From contig RPFO01000156.1 of NCBI GenBank assembly GCA_009746045.1, positions 1,545,381 through 1,609,380 of the forward strand: a stretch of 64,000 nucleotides of DNA, given 5' to 3'. The first letter of the stretch is position 1. Each line of letters starts with the position of its first letter. Positions 56,501 to 64,000 of this stretch are shown in pieces. The stretch comes from Mesostigma viride. Lineage: Eukaryota; Streptophyta; Mesostigmatophyceae; Mesostigmatales; Mesostigmataceae. The translations under genes and the position numbers were made by a program. The notes beneath the pieces were generated by a model. The model did no database searches and was not told the DNA's origin. It saw only the letters and a program-made list of their open reading frames with translations.

Positions 56501-56868
56501 CAGTACCTCAACAAACTCTTAGAAACCTAATTATCAACCTTTGAACGCATCATCATGGTCGTGCCACCCAACAGCCACTGAACTTCGCGCGAAAACTGGC
56601 GAGATCTACCTGCCGCCATCGCCGTCGTCTTCACCTTCGTCCCGCGAAAATGCCTTATTTCAGTGGTACATATTTGTTTGCAGCTGTCACAAAAAAAATA
56701 CCAAAAATACCAGGATTTTTTCTTGAATTCTATGAGATCGATCTTTCTGACCTGTGTTGAAAGTTTCAGACCAAAAATCGCATGTTTAATAGGTTTGCCA
56801 CGTGTCAGATTACAACGCGATACATCGCATTCTAACCCTACATGTATCGCGTTGTAAAAAAACACGGG
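53561..56868. other. Right part of the 9.25-kb element, no gene recognised
   Basis: Only short frames without recognisable domains, for example 54988-55410 on the plus strand. The right terminal inverted repeat lies at about 56811-56868. Confidence 0.5.
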
Positions 56869-57029
56869 TTAAGGGCCTTGCGCAGCATCTTGGTGATGTT
56901 ACCGTCGAGTCGTTGCTCCAGCTCCTGCGTCAGTGTCCAGGTCTCGGCGCCGTAGGTCAGGATCGTCAGAATGACGACCTTGAAGAGGTCACGCTTGACG
57001 ATCCGGGGTATAGGGCGGGGTTGCTCCAC
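56838..57029 (-). pseudogene. LINE copy D reverse transcriptase fragment
   Basis: Reads RDLFKVVILTILTYGAETWT and LTQELEQRLDGNITKMLRKA, the conserved post-palm segment of LINE reverse transcriptases; the last residues run into the inserted TTAA element. Confidence 0.8.
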
Positions 57030-57324
57030 CAGCGGCGGTGGTCATGGAGTTGCGCCCACGCCATGCCGATCCGTGTCGTCAGGTCGTCCTCGCAGTCGGG
57101 AAGCCAACTGCCGAGCAGCTTGAAGCGGCCTGAAGTAGGGTAGTTGACCTCGGCGTCGTCTAAGAGCTAGGCGGAGTGTGGGTGGGGGCCCTGCCATGCC
57201 GAGGGCCAGGGCCTCCGTTTTGGGGCTGATTTCTAGACCAACCGCCCGAGCCTCGAGCGCCAGGCAGTCCAGCCAAAGTTGGGCCGAGACTCCGGCTTCT
57301 CGATGAGCGTGATGTCGTCGGCAT

Positions 57325-57431
57325 TAATTAATTAATTAATTAATTAATTAATTAATTAATGAATTAATTAATAGACACGTGACTGCGTCACGTGAGCATA
57401 AGTCCTCAGTGGGAGGGGAACATGGGATGGA
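57325..57431 (-). mobile_element. 107-bp LINE tail inserted in the YADD motif of copy D
   Basis: Consists of the extreme 3' end of the copy D family (TCCATCCCATGTTCCCCTCC, GAGGACTTATGCTCACGTG, hairpin at 57376-57394) and a 45-bp TTAATTAA tail. It is flanked by 11-bp direct repeats with two mismatches (57314-57324 and 57432-57442), which correspond to the codons of ADD in YADD. Confidence 0.82.
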
Positions 57432-57676
57432 GTCGCCCGCATAAATGAGGTCAGCTAGTAAATTCTGCTTGTTAGTCGGCCCCCCTTCTCCAAGCTCGTT
57501 CGTGATCGCTAGGCCAGGGGCACGGCCTGCAATGCTAGCAAAGCGAGCACGTGCCTGGCGCATAACATAATCCACTACAATAATCCCCCTGTCCATGGCA
57601 TATCTGTAACTAGTGCAAGCTATCAATACTTCATTTTTGCATGGTTATTTCGAGTTAATTGTGCTGGTGTTTTCCT

Positions 57677-57681
57677 TTACA
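57677..57681 (-). promoter_or_regulatory. Possible TGTAA polyadenylation signal of the aminopeptidase gene
   Basis: TGTAA on the minus strand 222 bases after the stop codon at 57903. Such a 5-mer is common by chance. Confidence 0.25.
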
Positions 57682-57902
57682 TACACATAGAGACCCCATG
57701 CATGGCCAGTCTGGACAATACGTTGAATGCGGGGCTGAAATGTTAAGCCCATGTGACCGTCAAGTACACATTGCACAAGGTTAATGCTGTGCACAACGAT
57801 CGACCATTTTGCAAAATTGTTGCAGAGTTATATATGAGCCCATTCTGTTGCCCGGCAAAGTTCGGGAACATACGTGATGAAAGCCGCTAGCCTAATGCTT
57901 TT

Positions 57903-60900
57903 TTAGCAGCATGGTTTAGCTGCGATCGGCGCCGTATTCTTTTTCAGCCACGCGAGCGCCTTCTCTGAGCACAGTGGAGAGATCTGCACACCATGAAAAC
58001 ACAAGGAGGAAAAATATCCATACTTGTGAGATGGGATGTTCACGTCCTGGCCCATCATTGCGCATGTCCAAACAAACAACTACTTTCTTCATGCCTGGGG
58101 TACGAGTTATGCGAGCAAACACGTGTGTAGTTCATGTCAGCCACGACGAAACTTGCGGGCGAATGAGTCCATCTATCGTGTCTATCGTCAAGCTGTCCGT
58201 GTATGGATCCATGAGACATCCAGCTTGTCGTGTAAATTGATTTATTAATCCAGCTTGTCGCACACAAACTTTGCCACATGGGACGGCCCAAAAAGCGCAC
58301 ATGAGCCATACAGTTGTCTCCTTGATACAGTGCACGCTGGTCACACATGAGACATACGGTGCACGCTGATAACACATGAGCCATACAGTGCACGCTGGTC
58401 ACACATGAGCCATACAGTGCACGCTGGTCACACATGGCCATTAGCCACACAGTGTCCATGAGCAAGCGTATGCATGCATGTGCCTATAACAGGAGCTAGT
58501 GGCTGCCCTGTGAAGCTGGCTGTGTGTGTGTCCGTGTGTGTGTGTGTGTGCACGAGCGCATATGACAAATGGTTGTGTAAGCGGGAGGCTCGGTGGTGGG
58601 GCCAGAGGATAGTCCACATGGGTCACGCCTTCCGTGGTAGCAACCCTACTACCATGTTTTCTTTCCAAGCCACCCTGAACATCCCTGGGGATCACCCTGG
58701 GGATGCGTCGTAGAAACACCCTCCTGCCGCCACCCACCTTATCGTACACCTCCTTGTGGTAGTGGTTGATCCAGTCCAATTCCACAGGCGACAGCAAGTG
58801 CAGCGCCAGCATCTTGGCCTGATGTCCACACACGGGAGGCGCACACACAAGAGGCCCAGGGTGTCATCCAGAATACGGGCAATGCAGGTACAAAAGTAAG
58901 CACGGTTCACCTTTGCATGGGTGAAAGCCACTAAGAAAATGTGCCAAAGCATTTGTGCAGGTATGGTGAAGGTACAATGCAGGTAAAAAATAAGTACAAT
59001 GCCGGCGAAAATGCTGGTAAAATGCTGGCACAACGGTACCACAATGCCGGAGCAATGCTGGTACAATGCTGGCATAATGCTGGCTGGGGGCCGGCGTTCC
59101 TTGCCATCACAGCGCAAGGAGTGACGATGGAGGATGCGACGAGGCGTTGCTTGCCATCATAGCGATGGAGGATGCGACGAGGCGTTGCAAGGGATTGGGA
59201 TCTGAAAACGTGGCACGTCTGTGATGAGTTCCGGTTGCGTGCTTCAAGGAATGACGCCCTGCTGGCAGCCCGCTGCGGGAACTCCCATGCACATTACATA
59301 CTACCAGGTTAAGGTGGTGCTGTATAAAAATGCTGTTCCAATCCTGTTAAAAATGCTGTTCCACTCCTCTCTACTACTGTCCCTGTCACGTGAGCTCCTA
59401 TATACCCACCTGGATTGGGCAGAAGGTCAGCCGCTCGAAAGACAGGAAGGGTATGCTGCCAAAGCTGTTGGGCGTGTCGGCCTTCTTGATCACCTCCAGG
59501 TTCTGCAGTATCGCCACAAAACAGGGGCCCAAGATGTGACCCCAGTATGGGACCCCGAAGGCCAATCAGTAGTGAGTCAGCACTGGGACCATGTGATCCG
59601 TGTAGAGATGTGGGCGGGGTCATGGTAGATTACGTGGTAATTGGAGAGAGAGCAGTAGGCATGCGAACAGGTAGCTGGGGGAGTTTGTGATACCCTGGTG
59701 CACCATATCCGTACCATGGTGCCACTGCATAGCGTGATTAGTAGTATACGGCATGGCATATAGTAGATACTGAATAGCATTATTACTAATATATGGTATG
59801 GCATGTAGTCTGATTTTGATACTGCGTACTATAATTACTAACATTCGGCGTGGCGGCCCCCCGATGTAGATGCCTATCCGGGGTCCTCATAGTAGCCGAG
59901 CATACTATATACGGACTGATGCCACTGGACTATAGTACAAACTACTACTTCATTCGATAATCCCCCCACCTCGATGCGGATGCTGGACTGGCTGTCCTGG
60001 TAGGTAGCGCGGGGTACCATACAACTACACCACTAGTATACTATAATATTACTATATACTACATAATACAATATAATACTACTATTACTAAAATACTATT
60101 TACTATATTACTAAAATATGATTAGTTTAGTATAATATTACCATATGTACTATCATATACTAGTACATTCATTAATATACGAGTACATTCCATCAAGGCC
60201 CCACCTCGATGCGGATGCCAAATTGGCCGTCCTCGTAATACCCCGGCTCATTGCTCACGATCATGCCCGCCTTGAGGCCCGTCATGTTGCCGAAGCGAGG
60301 CGACACGCTCTGGGGCCCCTCGTGCACGCCCAGCGCCGCACCCACACCATGGCCCGTGCCTGCCAGGATTTTCACGTGTCCAGACATCACCCGCCCCAAG
60401 AGTGTCAAGAATCATGACCGTTAGCCAGTAGCTATACCCCGTGAACTAGTACAGCTGAACAGTACTGCATTCTGCAATTATCCGAACAAACGCAAGCCAT
60501 ATTTCACACGTTCGCGGCAGTCAGGTAGCAAGGTTAGCCAAATAGCACTGCTGACCCTATTTGTTGCACCCTATATCCATTCAAAAAGTGCTTGCCTGCC
60601 TCCCATACGTCACATTTGTGACAGTAGCCAGGAGTGCAGCCAACAAGAGCGGTGGCAACTACCGCGGCTTCTACAGCATGATAGAGAGAACGCCCGCCGT
60701 CCGTCACACAGGGTGGCGATAGCACCACTAGCATTAAGCAACGCTCTTTACCGCAGTCTCGAATCCCTTGTCAGGTGAATGCCTCCCCTACCCTTCACGA
60801 GACGACAACAGCGACGCCGGCAGCAACAGATGAGACATTCATCACTGCAGTTTGTACAACGTGGAACAGGCACGCCTGCCACCTGTCACACATGGCAAAG

Positions 60901-63419
60901 GCAGTAACACCCATCAAGATGGCAGCTTGCGCTGGTGTCACGACCGAGTGACTGCCTAGCTTTTTTGCCGCAAACGGGATGACTGTAGCGGCGGCTAGTA
61001 GAAAGTAACCAATGGTTGCCATGTAACCAGGAGTACAAAACAAAAAGTCGCGCTGCAGAACATGATCCCTCTGAAATTACAACGAAATCCCGTTGTAAAA
61101 CCGAATGGGAGTGCCCAACATGCTGCCTGTGCCTAGTAGGACGACGACGCAAATGATGTCCATTGCCTGTCACTGGACAATGAAGCTATTAAAGGAAAAG
61201 CACCTCGTTCCACCTCTCTCAAGTTCTCTTCACGAAGACCTCGTGGTCAGGCACGGTCATGAGCCGAGTGAATGCTAGGCTTTCAAGGGGGTCAACGTCC
61301 ACAGCTCTAGTGTAGAGAGTCGATGAGTGCCTGCACGGTGCCAATCCCAGTTCCCTGGTCTGCACGCACAAACACCTGAACGTCTGCATCCCTGCGTGCC
61401 CGCCTGAACACCTGCGCCCCTGCCTGCCCGCCTGCTCGCCTTGCCCTCCACGGGCACCACCAGGCTGTCACCCCACAAGTAAATCAACAAGCAGTGATGA
61501 ACCACCAGTAGCTATTTACATACGCACCGTGCCGGTAGTCGAGGCCAAACTTCCAGAGCTCCTTGCGCGCCAGGATGTCGAGCGCAAACCCAGGCGTGCC
61601 CTCAGGGAACACCTGCTGGTCAAGTGCGATGTGGCCCTGTGCATGGCAGGTGCAGCGGATGACAGCATGACACAGACAGCGGGTGACAGCATGAGCATGC
61701 ATGCGCGGGTGAGAGCGACCCCATAGAGGAGGGCTGGACCAGCGCGATGCGGCACTGTGATGCCACTGGTTCAAAGGAAGGGGCTGCCAGCATAACACTG
61801 ACAGTTGGGGCCGAAATGGGCACACAGGCGTGGGTGAGAGTGCGCATGGAAAGGGCTGCTCCATCGCTGTTAATGTGACATCGACTTCGGTGCTAGGTGG
61901 TGGATGCCAGCAGCCAGCTGGTGGGTTTGAGGCACCCGGGGCAAGCATGTGTGGGTGAGATACACATGTGTGGGCGAGCGGCCACTGCTGGTCTCCGAGT
62001 AATGCAGCCCTGATGTTTGTCATAGGGAGAGAATGCCAGCAGCAAGCACGTGGTTGGGGGCAACCACAACAACCATGCCTGCCATGACAGACAGAGTTGT
62101 TGCTGGGCGCGGTGATGTCATTCCACTGTCGCTGAAAGCCAGCGGACAAAACGGTACTGCCTGGGCTGACATCGTCACGTTGGGAGTCTATAGCAACCAG
62201 CACACCGTATAAAAAAGCCGTGTTCTCGCGTGCCATGACTGCAATTGAATTCGATTTCATTTAGTTTGATTTTATTGGCAAGCATGAAGCCATGCACAAA
62301 TCAGGCGACGCAAGGCTCACACGAGTACTACAAAAGCTGCCTCCTCAAAGCGACCCTGCTGCTTTCGCGTGAGGCACTCTAAGTACAAGAAGAACCGAGA
62401 GTACCACCATCAAGTCCAACAAAGAAACGGATAGTGGTCTATGCCTAACTAATAGCGACCCACCTGCAGCACGCGCGTGAGGCACTCTTTAAGTACAAGA
62501 AGAACCGACAGTACTACCATCAAGTCCGATAAAGAAACGAATAGTGGACTATGCCTAACTAAAAGTGACCTAACTAATAGTGACCCACCTGCAGCAAGCG
62601 CGTGAAGCATTGCAAGATCAACAGTACAAGCAAGCATGGACAAGTAACCCGCATTTGCGACCCACCTGCAGCACACACACGTGGGGCACCGCAAGGCTTT
62701 TGAACAGAACAAGGCTAGTACAAACAAGTTGACCCGAGTAAGCCACCAACCTGCAGCACGCGTGTGAAACACTCCTTCTGCCGTTCGGTGGGCGTCCCGA
62801 AGTGGACCGTGCGCGTGATGTCGGTCGTGCCGTCCTCATACTGGCCACCACTGTCCAGCAGGAACAGGTCATCGGCGTTCACATTGCGACAGGTGTCCTT
62901 CTGGGCGCGGTAGTGGATGACCTGGGGGCATGTGCGGCCGGATAAGGACAGGTGGCAAGGCAGGGGTGCGCCGAGGTAAACTGACTAGCATCCAAGGAAA
63001 CTTCCCCTGCGTCGTTAGAGCGAACATGAACACACACTACCGAGGAAAAACAGCCCAACACTCTTGGCAAAACAAGGAAAATACATTGTGTTTTGTGTAA
63101 AAACACAATGAGAAAAGAAAGCAAACGTGTGTCGAGTGGAATAATGTTTTTTTGGGCCAAAGGTATGCGCCGCATTACCATCCTGTTTCCAAATGTGAAG
63201 CATCCATTCCTTCATTCCTTGCATTGTCACCCTCTGGTTCTTTTCATAGTAGTATCATTTCCTTGCAACACGGATCGCTTGTCTTTTGCACGACGATTCC
63301 CTGGATTTTGGCATCCGTACCGCTCCGTTTGCCCCCGACCCAGCGATGGTGTCAAAGGAGGTGTCGAGGAAGCCACCCGCCGCCTCGCGGAAACTCTTGA
63401 GCTTCTCGCCAACGAGATA
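57903..63419 (-). CDS. Xaa-Pro aminopeptidase (peptidase family M24B), last seven exons
   Basis: Exons 63321-63419, 62751-62921, 61528-61636, 60205-60359, 59410-59502, 58738-58818, 57903-57983 give 262 residues and a stop with all junctions in frame. The enzyme removes the first residue of peptides with proline in second place. Ligands for the two metal ions, numbered from the first visible residue: Asp 56 ([11 protein letters not shown]), Asp 67 ([11 protein letters not shown]), His 130 ([10 protein letters not shown]), Glu 164 ([12 protein letters not shown]), Glu 178 (FGIRIE). The spacings 11, 63, 34 and 14 equal those of human XPNPEP1. The C-terminal part ([55 protein letters not shown]) is that of the cytosolic three-domain type. 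The N-terminal two domains should lie upstream, beyond what I can recognise. Donors are GTACGG, GTTGGT, GTGCGT, GTGGGG, GTGGGT, GTGGGT. Confidence 0.93.
58310..58440. repeat. Tandem repeat, about 30-bp units, in the last intron
   Basis: Units such as GCCATACAGTGCACGCTGGT followed by CACACATGA recur four to five times with small changes. Confidence 0.88.
58970..59190. repeat. Short tandem repeats in the intron before the 58738-58818 exon
   Basis: 58970-59090 is made of ACAATGCTGG/ATAATGCTGG-like units. At 59125-59190 a unit of about 40 bp (GCGATGGAGGATGCGACGAG) occurs twice. Confidence 0.85.
59850..60000 (-). repeat. Two decayed copies of the 60205-60359 exon end
   Basis: The true exon end on the minus strand reads GGCATCCGCATCGAG before GTGGGG. 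A copy near 59968-60000 reads AGCATCCGCATCGAG before GTGGGG; a looser copy near 59852-59895 reads GGCTACTATGAGGACCCCGG and ends CATCTACATCG. Confidence 0.8.
60010..60185. repeat. AT-rich ACTAT repeat in an aminopeptidase intron
   Basis: Nearly all A, T and C on the plus strand with recurring ACTATA/ATACTA units. Confidence 0.85.
61690..62060. repeat. Loose repeats of about 120 bp upstream of the 61528-61636 exon
   Basis: Three units near 61705, 61815 and 61945 share GGGTGAGAG, then GGGCTG and end ATGCCAGCAGCC or CTGCCAGCA. Strongly diverged. Confidence 0.55.
62335..62690 (-). repeat. Four decayed copies of the 62751-62921 exon end
   Basis: The true junction on the minus strand reads ACACGCGTGCTGCAG before GTTGGT. 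Copies near 62650, 62581 and 62457 read ACGTGTGTGTGCTGCAG, ACGCGCTTGCTGCAG and ACGCGCGTGCTGCAG, each before GTGGGTC; a fourth near 62337 is weaker (AAGCAGCAG before GGTCGC). Confidence 0.88.
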
Positions 63420-64000
63420 CTGCCACCGGGCACGCACAGGCACGTATACAGGTAGCACATGCAGAGGCAGGGAACGTGTGTTATATGCGTGTGAGCATAT
63501 TTCAGGCATGTGAGCATATCGTGTCATGGCCGAACAACAAATAGGGCACTACATGCTGCCGAGCATGTATTGTCTATGGACACGTGATCAGAGCAACGGC
63601 AGCGGACATTGTGCGCAATTGGCTCTCGACGCCAAAGTGAGGTCCGTGGAGCGTTCAGTGAAACAGTAAAACAAAGAGATTCACGGAGATCTATTTAACT
63701 AATAATTACAACGATAGTAATAATAATAATAATGATAATAAAAATAAAACCCCTACCGCTTGATTGATACACAACACCTGGGTATATGCCTATATGTCCT
63801 CGCAAGGTACGCTCCTTACGCAAACCATGCACGTTGTTAGTTCTAGTTCCAGTTCCCAAGGTGGAGACATGCCATGGACTCAAGGAAAAGGGCGGCTGAG
63901 CAATGCCCCCCAAACCAAACTGAACCAGGTTTTAAATGGCCTCCCAGGAAAAAAACAATGTCTCAGAAACCGGATCTCAGCTTACTGGAACGCACACGCA
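63420..64000. other. Upstream of the first recognised aminopeptidase exon, nothing identified
   Basis: Probably intron. A short AATAATAATAATGATAATA tract lies near 63720. No upstream exon of the enzyme could be recognised. Confidence 0.5.

Larger units (their letters stand above)
47613..56872. mobile_element. 9.25-kb TTAA-flanked element inserted in LINE copy D
   Basis: TTAA at 47613-47616 and 56869-56872 flank 9252 bp. Both ends start CCCGTGTTTTTTT and carry a palindromic subterminal block (GCGATATATCGCGTTGTAA at the left; GCGATGTATCGCGTTGTAA in inverted orientation at the right). Removing the insert restores the LINE reading KALNITFALHISNEDLYADL without loss. The R2-like element occupies 3.67 kb of it; the remaining 5.6 kb has no recognisable transposase. 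It is like the 1.7-kb element in target and CCC ends but different in sequence. Confidence 0.8.
44363..57600 (-). mobile_element. 5'-truncated LINE (copy D) carrying four separate insertions
   Basis: The pieces 57600-57432, 57324-56869, 47616-47564, 47316-47019 and 44595-44363 read in order as one LINE C-terminal half. They give QARARFASIAGRAPGLAI, LIYA (then the first insert) DDITLIEK, FKLLGSWLPDCEDDLTTRIG, TYGAETWTLTQELEQRLDG, NITKMLRKALN (insert) ITFALHISNEDLYADL, a further insert, PDVSHIIRHRRLGLAGHLAR, GLSVIWRQMVR (insert) KDRWQVVMKET, then a 3' untranslated region with hairpin CACGTGACTGCGTCACGTG and a TTAATTAAT tail. The domain upstream of the palm is missing. Internal stops show the copy is dead. 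It belongs to the same family as copies A, B and C. Confidence 0.9.

Noticed and set aside
61484-62260. 258-residue open frame on the minus strand as one exon
   Set aside because: Only its end (61528-61636) matches the aminopeptidase, with a good acceptor at 61637-61638; the rest is intron with loose repeats.

Overview
This window looks like nuclear DNA of a eukaryotic green alga with a large, intron-rich and transposon-rich genome. The reasons are: spliced genes with many short, mostly phase-0 exons; a Penelope-like retroelement of the Chlamys type (N-terminal GIY-YIG nuclease, known from green algae); a Ty3 chromovirus; a candidate TGTAA polyadenylation signal of the green-algal kind just after one stop codon; and kilobase-scale microsatellites. 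I cannot name the genus.

Two host genes can be read with confidence, both on the minus strand. (1) At 15386-26636 a 13-exon gene encodes a 692-residue type II membrane protein: a short cytosolic tail, one membrane anchor, EGF-like repeats, then a GT29 sialyltransferase-like catalytic domain. Every exon junction keeps the frame. (2) At 57903-63419 lie the last seven exons of a cytosolic-type Xaa-Pro aminopeptidase (peptidase family M24B) with all five metal ligands. Its 5' part is not recognisable in the window. A third, unrecognised spliced gene may start the window (4-1485, plus strand).

Layout. 1-10.6 kb: weak exons, a diverged repeat module (2.7-5.7 kb), decayed LINE copies, a GATGG pentamer array and a solo pseudo-LTR of the Penelope-like element. 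10.67-15.37 kb: a hexanucleotide array with about 4.25 kb of uninterrupted GGGAAT, ending 13 bp past the stop of the glycosyltransferase gene. 15.4-26.6 kb: the glycosyltransferase gene, whose introns hold minisatellites, a 1-kb polypyrimidine tract (on the transcript) and tandem decayed copies of exon ends. 27.7-57.6 kb: a transposon cluster between the two genes.

The cluster can be unpacked from target-site duplications. One 5'-truncated LINE (44363-57600, minus strand) was split by a 107-bp LINE tail inside its YADD motif; by a 9.25-kb TTAA-flanked element that itself holds a 3.67-kb R2-like retrotransposon; by a 247-bp tail of a second LINE family; and by a longer copy of that second LINE, itself split by a 1.7-kb TTAA-flanked element. 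A Penelope-like element (39607-44362), intact and bounded by identical 204-bp direct repeats, sits in the TTAATTAA tail of the split LINE. A Ty3 chromovirus (27751-39585, 5-bp duplication ACAAC) sits beyond that.

The most unusual pattern is in the introns of both host genes: next to many exons the intron carries several decayed, regularly spaced copies of the exon end together with its splice site, giving rows of possible decoy splice sites. The Ty3 element and the R2-like element carry frameshifts. The two Ty3 LTRs differ mostly by one-base indels and one contains an assembly gap flanked by duplicated sequence, so at least some of these frameshifts may be sequence errors.
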